Source: Ectocarpus siliculosus (Eukaryota > Sar > Phaeophyceae > Ectocarpales > Ectocarpaceae). From it: a stretch of DNA of 64,000 nucleotides. The notes beneath the pieces are model-generated. The model ran no database searches and was not told the origin of the DNA. It worked only from the letters and a program-made list of their open reading frames with translations. This document shows positions 1-10,800 of the stretch, in pieces. The position numbers and the translations under genes were made by a program. Location of the stretch: assembly GCA_000310025.1 (NCBI GenBank), contig FN649728.1:1536277-1600276 (forward strand), in the 5' to 3' direction. Every line of letters begins with the position of its first letter. The first letter of the stretch is position 1.

Positions 1-562
1 TGGGGGGGGGGGGGGGGGGGGGGGTACTATACGTGTCCTGTCGTTTTCGATTTGTTTGTATCTATCATCTGTGAAGCGTACGAGCAGCGTTCTTGCCGTG
101 TTGCTACCAAGGAAAATGGGGGAGGGAGTGTTGTGCCATGATCCTCGCGGAAAACGGGTGATTGGCGGTAGCACGAAACCAAAAGAGTGGGCCGAAACCG
201 TCGCGTGGTTTTGAACGGGAACACGTGTCGAGAGTGAGACCGTGTGGCACCCCCACTGGAGCACGCGGAGTGATACGACGATGTGGTTTGTACGATAGAC
301 GATTCAGGTTGTGTTTTTGCAACTCCCCCCCTCTCAAAAGAGAGAGAGCACTATTTTGTACCACCAGCTCGCTCTCTTTTGGCCTGTGCATGATTCGCGT
401 AGTGCAATCTCGTCCCTCTCAAGTACCGGAAAACGTGAGCCACCTGCTGTTTTGCTGCTACCGTTCAACTTCGTTTCACACTCGCTGCCCACGAAGTTCA
501 ATGGCAACAGCGACTTTCGGTTTCTGATTGTTTCATCCGCCGAGCTTACCTCTCGTTCACAG

Positions 563-1696
563 GCAACGCCGTCGCAAAATGGCTTGCACAGCTGAGAGGT
601 GGTTCCGCAGGTTTTTCTCTGCAACGTCGATCACCACCACGCTCCCCTTGTCGCATTTTCTCTCTTCCCGTTGATGTTGCTATCGCTACCGCTGTTTGGT
701 GCCGCTGCCGGTGGTACTGCTCGCCACCTTCTCGCACAGGGAACTGGAAATACTCTTCGAGCAGGGGGCCAAGGCGCTGCTGTCGAAATTGCAGGAGGCT
801 GTGGAACGCGCACACGACAGGCGAGATCCCGAGGAGGGGGGGGGGGGTGTACTCATAGCCGTGCATGCCGTAGTCGTTAGATCATTGACGTAAGCGGGAT
901 GTGGTATCTTTAGTTTCCCGTATGGTACAGTGCATCTCACTTGAGCTATCTAGGTGTGGTACAGCATGTTGTTGTCTTCATGTTAACAACCGTTCCGATC
1001 TTCGCTCAGTACCTTCTAATGTCCGTACTGGTCCAACTGACGCGGACAATTTCTGTTATTTCAAGCCAACCACCCGATAATTGTGATAGTCATGGGGTTG
1101 ATGAGTCTGCTAGAGGATTTAACATTTCCCGGTTTTGTTGGGAGGCCGTTGAGTCAACGGGTGTGTGACAAGTCAGCATATCAACGCGGCCGTCGATAGC
1201 CCAGGGAGCACGTACCTTTCAGTACTACCCTCGACCATCACCACCGTCTGCTACCCCTGCAGCCAGCCCTTCTACGTACACCTTGCCTTGTTTTCCAGCT
1301 CGAAATGATCATTCACAAGTGATGATGTTCCCTCGTTTAAGGACACCATTTTTAGGGACACTCATTCCCCCGGTGAAGGACGCCATTTTTTTTTTCACAG
1401 GCATGGTGCCCCGCGGAATGTACAACATAACGGGGTGGTACCAATCTTAAGGACTCTTCCCCCGGCTCTTAAGGATGCCTGGTTTATCGAAGAACCATGC
1501 GTCCACTTAACCGAGGGACGGCTGCACGCTAACGGCTCAGCCTGGTGGTTGCCCGCCCTGTACTTGTCATGTCATTGCCAGACCGGAGCAGTCGACACTG
1601 TCGCAAGCAAGAGAGCTGGAGTCCATGGCTGCGCAGGCGAAGGAGCTGGCCAACGCTGCTACCACTAGCCGCGAGCGCCGAAAGCAGCAATTGTGA
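563..1696 (+). CDS. 3' exons of a coiled-coil protein (5' end outside the window)
   Basis: Three exon-like pieces on the plus strand look like the end of one gene. Exon 563-598 follows a CAG acceptor and ends before GTGGTT. Its last two bases join in phase to exon 740-~846, which encodes an amphipathic helix (ELEILFEQGAKALLSKLQEA) ending in a run of G. The last exon, from about 1582 or 1589 to the TGA at 1694-1696, encodes another heptad-like helix rich in Glu, Ala, Gln and Arg. The donor of the middle exon is blurred by the G-run, so the phase into the last exon is not fixed, and a further exon could lie between. No catalytic domain is visible and I do not recognise the family. What is seen is coiled-coil composition; the gene itself is inferred. 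Confidence 0.4.
838..880 (+). repeat. G-run plus GTGTACTC motif, copy 1 of a dispersed repeat
   Basis: A run of Gs is followed by TGTACTCATAGCCGTGCATG and CCGTAGTCG. The same segment occurs in antisense at 9473-9507 and, more diverged, at 9555-9595, both inside tepsin intron 7. Here it lies directly against the end of a coding exon. It may be a short mobile or introner-like sequence; three copies are too few to decide. Confidence 0.45.
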
Positions 1697-4600
1697 CACC
1701 TCTCTTCTCTCCTGCCCACACGTGTGCGGGGAGAGGGTGCGGCGCCCTTTGGACTGCTGTTTGGCATACATGCATGATACTTACATATTTAGACGTGTTT
1801 TGTGCGTTCAGTGTGTTCGTTTCTGGTGCGGCGACGACCCATTGTCGTGTGAGCCTGCGTCTTCTGAAACGTCTGATCCAATCTGCAAGGAAAATCTCGA
1901 CAAGCGCTGCTCGCGGTGGCCACGCCGGATAGCATCCGTCGCCATTGTGAGTCCGACGAGTCCTTAGCGGTGTTGTTGGTCAACTGTTGGTTTCGTTCGT
2001 GTTTCGTTTGATTCACTTTTTTTTCTTTCTGCCTTGTTGACGTTCCTTGTCCCTGTTCCCAGGATGGCCAACAGTTTAAGCCTAGAAAGGCAGTAGACTT
2101 GGACTGTCGCAAATCGAGCGGAATACTGTTTTTCGACACAAGATTACACACACCCTCGACCGATTTTCATAACTCGATTTATCAACAGCAGAAAGAGCCG
2201 CAGCGCCCAAAATGGCGGCGTTGAAGCCGTCTGGCTGAGAGCTCTCCGAAAACATATCTTTTCGTTTATGCATCCTCTTCTTTTTGGAGTAATCGAGCTT
2301 TGAAAATCGGTCCAGGGGGTGTGTTATCTTGTGTCGTATACGGGAGGGGAAGGTGCAGTGTGCTGTCGTCGTCGTCTTTTTTTTTGTGGCTGTTGACGTG
2401 CCTTGTCCTGTTCCCGGTATAGCCAAGTTGAAGCTTAGAGGAGTAAGAGCGGCGCCCGTCTTGGGGGCGATACAACAATGTAGTGAATTCGGGCTGTCTC
2501 TTGCGGTGATACAAGGAGGTAGATTCGGGCCGTCGCAAGTCGAGCAGGGTGGGGGGAAAGGTACAGAGTACCGTCACGTCCATGGTGTGTGTTTTTGCCA
2601 TTGTGTGCTATTTGTGGGTATCATGTCATCCCCGTGCGTTGCCGAGTCCGGTTGCCTAGGCAGCCGATTGGCGCGGAATGGGTCCGGTAGGATTAGCTCT
2701 TCCTTGCTTTCCTTGGCTAAAGGGTCCGTGCCCATGTGTGTTGTCTGTGCTGTGCCATTCGTTTCGTGTTTCGTTTTTTCGGCTGCGTGATACGGGTTTT
2801 ACGACGGGGTTCCTGCGTGTTGAAACAGCAGCCAGTCCACTTACATACCACGAGACGTTTGTAGCAGCACAACAGACTGGCAACTCAAACGGTAGAGGAT
2901 ATCTCTAGCAAGACGGCGATTTTTTTCCTCTGTATGATGGTTGTCCCGAACGGTAGCGCAGAACGGACTTGCTGCTTTTTCCCACATCCGGGTGTCTGCC
3001 TACTTGTCGGCCTTCTTCTGTCACCTGTAGTAGTTGTTTATCAAGGACGTTTTTAGATGTGGAATCAACTTGAGGGTAAGAATGATACAAGCACGTGTGG
3101 TATTGTACGCCGGTTTCATTGCGGAGACTGCTGTCCCTCGCGCGTATTTAGTGCGCGCTGCGTACAGAACCGACCTGCAGTACCGTTGTCCGTGCGTATG
3201 GGAGACAAAAGCTGCATGGCCGGGCGGCCGACGCTGAACTGCGCGTCGGAATATGTTTGCTTCGACGTCAAGATTATATCAAGATTATTTACCCGTCCAC
3301 TGCAACTGTTCAACCTCTTTCACGGCCGGCCGGGCATTGAGTGTGGTCTGGATTTTCGCCCGGGAAGGAGTTCTCCGCACAATGGGGTAGACACAACTCA
3401 AGCATGGATCCTTTTCGAAACAGTCGCGCCTTCAAAAGAGTTCATTCATACATTTCTGCGCTGCACGTTTTGCTGAATGCTGAAGAAACATAAAAGTACC
3501 CATGCTACTGCTGTACAAACGTACAACGCGCCAAGTGGTGCCTGCACGTAAAACATGCCGGCGAGCACGTGTTGTCGTTTTGGGCCCAACGACGGCTTGT
3601 GCGAAGCTGGGGCCGGTGGAAACACAGCGAGAGGGGTCGGTTTCGTGCCCTTCGAGGTGGTTCCGAAGAGTTTCGAGCGGTGTCGTAGTTATGCGAATAA
3701 AAGTGATGGAGAAAAGTCTTGTACGCTGCGAGGGACCCGAGCTGTACGTTCTGAGGGTGGGAGCCTTGGTCCGTCCGATTAACCGGCCGCCCAAGGAAAA
3801 TACGTGATGAGCCTTACTAATGAAAGACGCCAAACGTGAACACACTTTGGAGTCCCGGGATCGCCCAGCAGGGTGGTTGTCGCGGAGGTGACGGCTCAAA
3901 GACCAGAACGAAAGGCCGGCTGAATCTGTAGCAGGATTCACTTTGCATTTGGGATCGGAACCGACTTCAAGTGAACCGCGGTTTTCATTGCCGTCTTCCC
4001 GCTTGACTGGACCACACCCCACACAAGAACCACAAACGTAAACTAGTGCCTCTCCACGGTGTTGAGCGCTCTTAGATACGCGATTGTGCCTCCTGAGCAT
4101 TCTTGTACAGCTTCACGCCATGCACTATCAAATTCAAAATTCACTCCGAACCAAGAGCAGGGTAAACAGGTGACGCCATTGAACGTCTGAATGTCGGCAA
4201 ACATCAAAGGCACCGGCTGGCTCTTTTAGGAAAGTTGGACCGTCTGTCCTTGTGTGCCACCCCCGGCACTAGGGGCACAGTCTATGCCTTCCGAATCACG
4301 AGGCTACAGTACCCACCAAACCAAGTGGGCTCTACCGACGACTCGCAAAACGACATCCTGATGCCGGTTCAACGCTCAGTGTTCGACGCCATATGGAACA
4401 ACAAGAGACCGAACCGAGGTCAACAATCCCAAGACAGATTGATCCCTTCACCTCACGAAAAAAGCATACACAGGCCAAACAAAGTATATCAACGCCACCG
4501 ACGTCGTCTCCGCTGGGGTTGCGGGCGAAATCCTCCAGCATCACGTAGATCGACCACAAAAAAACAATCAATTTCGAGGATTTGCAGTTGATATCTAACA

Positions 4601-4824
4601 GAGGGCAAAAACATTTTTAGGTGTCTTTGTAATATCCGGCCCCTGTGACGATGGCCAATGTCCCGGCACCTGCACGACTGCTGCTTCGCAAGACACTTTC
4701 CTCCGCTTTTCGATCCACAACCAACTATCAAGGACACCGTCCGTACCTCCGTACAGGGCAGGCCTCTGTCTTACATGCAACCATGGTGGTTTTCACGCGG
4801 CCCGTCTCAAGCCATCGGGTGGAT
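1697..4824. other. Intergenic region, no gene recognised
   Basis: This stretch lies between the end of the coiled-coil gene and the stop codon of tepsin, so the two genes converge. It holds a diverged duplication (about 2015-2122 and 2371-2545, sharing CCTTGTCC...TGTTCCC and GTCGCAA.TCGAGC) around a short inverted-repeat element at 2134-2336. Several open frames exist, the longest on the minus strand at 3432-4100 (222 codons). None has a recognisable domain, splice-consistent partner or coding-like composition. Confidence 0.5.
2134..2336 (-). mobile_element. MITE-like element family A, copy 1
   Basis: About 203 bp bounded by imperfect terminal inverted repeats: CGACACAAGATTACACACAC at the left and, reversed, GTGTGTTATCTTGTGTCG at the right. 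Each continues into a GACCGATTTTCA-type block. The centre is closely matched, in the opposite orientation, by 13021-13228 (shared GGATGCATAAACGAAA, GGAGAGCTCTC and GCCGCCATTTTGGGCGCTG). There is no coding capacity, so it is a non-autonomous element. A clear target-site duplication is not seen. Confidence 0.65.
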
Positions 4825-7800
4825 CTACTTGATGGAGTCGTGCATCGCGTCCCTCACGAAGCTGAAAGAGTCCGGTGCTTTCGGCGCTCCCGCCGCCGCC
4901 GCCGCCGCCGCCGCCTGCTGGCCCTGGCCCTTCGCTTGCCCCTGCTGTTGCTGCTGATGCTGGCCCCCCACCCCCAGCTCGCTAACGTCGGGGATGAGCT
5001 TGCCAGCACCCGAACCCCCGTTGATGGCGACACCTCCGACACCTACAGGTCTCATCCCCAGCCCCCCCGCAGCTGCAGCAGCAGTCCCTACACCAACTCT
5101 TTGCTGGACCCCCCCGGCGCTGTTGTAGCGCATCATGGCCGGCGTACCACCCCCCACGCTCCCCCCGAACGCTGCTGCTGATGTCCCTGCCCCGACACCC
5201 ACGCCCGAGGAGGCGCCCGTGAAGGACGAAAAAGACCCGCCCATCATGCCTCCCGCCCGCCCTTGCTGTTGCTGCTGCTGCATCAGCATCACCTGCGTTT
5301 GGCGAAAAATTGTCGAGTGTCGGTCTCAAATGAATGCTTCTTGAGGGCCGAGCGACGGCGGCGGTTTTTCGCGAAACGCAGTACGATGTATTGTAAGGCA
5401 ATGCAGCTACGGACGGAAGTTGGAGCGCTCTCACGAAATACCTCGCGGGGTTTGATCGTTCGCTACCGTGTAGGTAGGTTAGCTGAAGATCTGTTGCATT
5501 TCACGTTCTCCACCAAACAACGCTGCACAGGACGCCGAACCAGCTCCTCCGTGGTGTACTCTACACCGCATGGAACCGCTGCACGCAGCAGCAGCAGCCT
5601 TGATAACAAGGACGTGAGAATATACCCAAAAAACACCCGATGGTCCAATGACACGAACGCCTTACTTCACCACCATCACCTTCTGCTGCAGCATCTGGTT
5701 CCGGTCAGCCAGCCCCTCCGCCGCGCTCTTCGCCCCCCCGCCGCCTGCCCAGTCATCCAACAGCGACCCCGAGGAAGCCGGCGCCCTCACAGCACCAACG
5801 CCGCCCTCGCCGGAGGCGGCGGGAGGAGCGACGGCACCGCCTCCTTTGCTCGCCGCCGGGCCGTTGCCGCCGCCGGCCAAGCCTAGCCAATCATCATCGC
5901 CGGTGGTTGCCACCTCAATCGGTGTCTTGCGGGCGGTGGCGGCGCTGCCGCTCCCGCCGATGTCTCCCGGCGACATGGTGAGCATGTCGGAGAGGTTACC
6001 GCCCTCGCTCTTCGCCGCCTGGGCTCCTCCGAATCCGGACAGCAGGTCCGCGCCCGCCGCTGCACGGCCAAAAGGCGCCGCACGCGGGGATACGGGTGGG
6101 GAAGCGTAAGCATCTGTGACAAATGCTCATGGAGGGACCCACAAAGCCGCCAAAAGGTATGCTCGGTCTTGCAACCCGGACAAAAGGTCCGCGCCCGCCG
6201 TTGCATGGTCGTGTGGATAGAGGGGAGATAGGCGACAGGGACCACCACCAAGGGACCACAGGTGGGGAAGCGTACGCGTCCGTGACTACTACGACGAAGG
6301 GAGGGCATCTCGGCACCCCGAAAAAACAGCCAAAATTATCCACGGCCTTCCTGCTACCCATGTAAACTCACCGCCTTCCGAAGCCGCTGCCGTCTCTTCC
6401 GCCTTCGCCGGTTCCACCTCGCCGCCGCCCGCGCTCCCCATGAACGCAAACCCCGACACGCCTCCTCCGCCACCGGCTGCCGCCGTCTTCGTTTCTTCGG
6501 CATCCGCAGTGGTGTCACCGTCGCCGGTGCCGCCAGCGGGCTCGTCCTTAACGGAAAGGTCCCCGAACAGGCTATCCGGAGTCGCTGCAGGGCTAGAGCT
6601 TTCTAAAATACCACCACCACCAGAGCCAACGGCGGCACCACCGCCGTCTCCCATGCCAAGGAGCTCATCCAGCCCCCCCCCGGCCCCATCCGACGCGCCC
6701 CGTGGCCCGGTAGCCGCAGCCGCACTACCATCATGCAAGCCGAAGACATCGTCCACGCTGCTACTTCCGGCGGCTGCGGCGGCGGCGGCACCCAGAATGT
6801 CGTCGCCGACAACCCCCGCCCCGTCACCGCCTTCTTGGTCCGAGAAGCCGCCGAGTAGGTCTACCGCGGGACCGGACGGGGCGGCCTTTGTGGTCCCCGA
6901 GATTACCGGTGAAGCGGGGTCGCCGTCGGGGGCGCAGGAGTAACCGTCCGTGGCGTCCTCTTGAGACGGCGCTGCCGCCGCCGCCGCCGCCGCCGCCTGG
7001 ACTGACGAAGGGTCTAGGCCCAGCAGCTTGGATACTCTTACCGCTCGATCCCTGACGGCGGGCTTTGGAGAGCGGTTTGAGGAAAGGGAGCGGAGTGCGA
7101 TGAGGGATTACTGAGGATAAGGGGCGGGGTATCAATGATGAGGTATCCTTGAGGAGTCGGGGTATGTGTGATGAGGGATTACTGAGGAAAAGGGCCGGGG
7201 AAGATGCGAGAGAGGAGGACAGAACAAATATGGGAAAACGACACAACAGGGAGGGTATACCCTGGTCGAAAAGCGACACACCTGGGTACACAGTCATTAA
7301 CAGCAGTAAATGCACTCATACCATTGGTCAGCGCCCAATTTCACCCCGGTGCGTCCGAAAAGGCGCAGGGTATACCCTGCCGTGACTACTTTTCTCAACA
7401 ACTGTACCCTGTTTTCGGAAATGTACCCTGACCTGACGGGAAATGAGACCCTTTCATCAATCATTTCCCCCGCAGGAATCTTCCCAACTCCTTTTCCCCT
7501 CCAACCATGGGATACCAAACGGCGAATCTTCGCGCCGAATAACAACCATGGCAACGGGGCAGGAAACAGTTTCCGTCCCTGCGAAACAACACCAACCATC
7601 ACCTCTTCCGCTCTAAATCAACAACGGCCGGGCAATACCCCAGCACAATTGTTCCGTTTGGAAACATGGACACACGCGTACAATACCCCGTGGACTACTG
7701 CTTGCTTCAGTCTATATGCGAGATGCACGGGTCGCGCTACGAAAGTGAGACCGATCCAGCATGGTTGACATGCATATATGCATGTATGTGCCAATGTGTG

Positions 7801-10800
7801 GCCCTGTGCTGGCGGCGAGCTCGCGCCCGCAGATAGGGTGGAGGGGAGAGGCAAGACCAGCACACACAGACACACCCTTGACATCAATCACACACACACG
7901 AGTCTTATCGTTACTCTAGCAGCAGGACACTGCTGTGTCGTCCAACTCAATCACCCTCCCTGTCGGTAGAGAGAAGAAAGAGCGCTCGCGTTGTATTTTA
8001 TTGGCTCATCCCGCTGAAGCCTGACGTTTCTTACTACATCGATTGATTGGTCGGCTTGGTTGGCTGGTAAGCGTGACCGCTGCTGCTACAGCAGTGGTTC
8101 AAGCAAGAAACACATCGCAATCGAGACACAACAGACAACACACGCACGCACACACGGCATGTATATGCATGTCAACCATGCTGGATCGGTCTCGCTTTCA
8201 TAGCGTGACCCGTGCATCTCGCATATAGACTGAAGCAAGCAGTAGTCCACGGAATATTGGGGGTATTGTACGCGTGTGTCCATGTTTCCAAACGGAACAA
8301 TTGTGCTGGGGTATTGCCCGGCCGTTGTTGATTTAGAGCGGAAGAGGTGATGGTTGGTGTTGTTTCGCAGGGACGGAAACTGTTTCCTGCCCCGTTGCCA
8401 TGGTTGTTATTCGGCGCGAAGATTCGCCGTTTGGTATCCCATGGTTGGAGGGGAAAAGGAGTTGGGAAGATTCCTGCGGGGGAAATGATTGATGAAAGGG
8501 TCTCATTTCCCGTCAGGTCAGGGTACATTTCCGAAAACAGGGTACAGTTGTTGAGAAAAGTAGTCACGGCAGGGTATACCCTGCGCCTTTTCGGACGCAC
8601 CGGGGTGAAATTGGGCGCTGACCAATGGTATGAGTGCATTTACTGCTGTTAATGACTGTGTACCCAGGTGTGTCGCTTTTCGACCAGGGTATACCCTCCC
8701 TGTTGTGTCGTTTTCCCACAAAAAAAAGGCGCACCCACGCCCTCTGTAGAGCCAAAATGAGGGCAGCGAGCGTAAAGTTTCTTCGAGCGAACGCATACCC
8801 TGCGTACCTTCGGGTCGGCGCAGAGGGGGATGACCCCAACCTCCGTACCCTGGAACGCGTCTTCGAGGGGGATCCGGTAGCTCGGGTCCGATCGGTGCAG
8901 CGCCTGCCACGAACAACAACAGCGCAGGACCAAACTTCAACAAGGAACTCGCACGATCTTCATGAGCGTCCCGAAAAAAAAAAACTGCCTGATGGCTATT
9001 AAACAGAAACATATCTTCTGATGGCTATTGCACAGATGAAAACATCGATGCCAAACACGCTGCCACAAAGTCTGTGCGTTCGTCAGTAGATGCGTTTTCG
9101 TGCCATCCGTGAATGAAAAAACGACCTTTGGTAAAATGAGCAAGGGTCACACGTGCACCAGCATGCACCAGTTCAAACAACGGGGACGTACATTTTTTTA
9201 GATGCCAGTTCCTCAAGCCAACAAGAGAGAGAGGGGCAGCAGAGCGAGTAAACAAGAAAAGCTGTGCGAAAAGATCAAGACAAAAAGGGCGTTGGCTACG
9301 CATTGCGAGAGAAGCAGACAAATCTACACCAAGAGGCCGGGAATAAACGAGCAACCAAACCACGCCCCACATAAACCGGACGAGAGGCACAGCACCCCCC
9401 TCCCCGATCACAACAAACCCCCCGGCATATCGCTCCGTCCCGACGTTGTGGGGGTGCGAGGTCATTGGCCCAGCGACTACGGCATTGCACGGCTACGAGT
9501 ACACTCCCGCGCCCCCTCCACAAAAACCGCCATACGGCTCCGTCCCGGCATGCCAGGTCAAGGCATGCGTTTACATGAGTACACCCCCCCCCACCGCAGA
9601 ACTGCCGTACGCCACAACACACCTCTACGACAGCCAATCCCTTGCTTCTGGACCTCCAGTCGGCAGCCTCTAGGGCCACCAGCAACGCCTGGGCCACCCT
9701 CCCGGTGTCAAGGCTCGCCGCCTTCGACAGGAAGGCGTCCAGCTCTGGCTGTTCGGCGGCGCAAGACGGGGCGCCGGGCGATGCGGCGGGAGGGTTGGAA
9801 AAGACGGAAACAGACGGAGCGAAAAGCAGGGGAAAACCAACAATGTTCAAAAGCAATATGTGTTGATCGCACGAAAACAAGAAAGTATTCAAGAACAACG
9901 CAGTGTGGACGTGCACGATATTCTTGCTTGTGTGTGGCACATGTGGTTCAGGAGAAGGGGTGGATGTTTGAACGTTCCGAAAGGAGCGGAAAAGACAAAA
10001 AGAGAGTTGAGAAAAAAGAGACAAACATGACCAACTTCTTCGGGTACCAAACAAACGCGCAGCGATACGCGTGCTCTTCGTGAGTCTAATCCTTCAACTA
10101 GAAGCATTGCCGCCTTCAACTTCTCGGACTCGTCGAGGGAAAAAGTTGCAACAATTTACAAGCGGCGTTGCGCACGGGGAATTTCTTTCTGCAACTCTTT
10201 GCACCCCGAGGTCGCACGTCTTGATTCCGGTGGGCAGCATTACGAACCCCCGCTATTCTAGCTACCTCTGGCTCCTCTAGGGTTTCAAAATATGCTTTTT
10301 CGAGTGCTTCAAATGAAGAAGCTTTATCGAGTGCTTCAAAAAGAGGCATTCCGGAGCAAATCGCCGCTGTCACCGTGCGCTCCTTCATCCACCCTAACCG
10401 CTCCCCAACACATCCTCCGGGTGTGTGTGTGTGTGTGTCGTGGACCCCAACAAACCGGCAAAATCAAGCACACCTACCTTTCCGGGGGTGGACTTTGTCC
10501 CCGCCGCGGCGCAGATCTCCTCCACCAGCTTCCCCTCGTATCCCCCATCAGCGGCACCCCCCCCCGTTCTCCCTACGAACCCCCCGTTCCCGACTCCTCC
10601 ACCCCCGGCGCCGGCGCCGCCGCCTTCTCCCACGGCCCTTGCTCTTCCATCGTCATCTTGGTGTTGAGGAGGCGGGGCGGCGGTGGAGGTCTTGTTGGAC
10701 GAGCTTGGGTTGTCCCCCCACACGCCTCGAACGCCTCCGGTGGTTGCTCCTCCACCGCTGTTACGACAGAGCAAAGCACGGCATCAAGAAAACAAGACAT

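Noticed and set aside
1-24. Poly-G run at the window start as a G-quadruplex or telomere
   Set aside because: A pure G homopolymer without TTTAGGG-type units; more likely simple sequence or a read artefact like the other poly-G runs.
3432-4100. 222-codon minus-strand open frame
   Set aside because: Longest frame in the left intergenic region, but low-complexity Arg/Ser/Thr composition, no domain, no partner exons and no sensible start context.
7310-8652. Mirrored 101- and ~150-codon open frames in the inverted-repeat arms
   Set aside because: They occur in both arms only because the arms are near-identical; no transposase or other motif is present.
9202-10083. 293-codon plus-strand frame and the 252-codon minus-strand frame opposite it
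   Set aside because: The plus frame is an antisense shadow of tepsin exon 8 and its flanks; of the minus frame only 9623-9748 is exon, the rest being intron.
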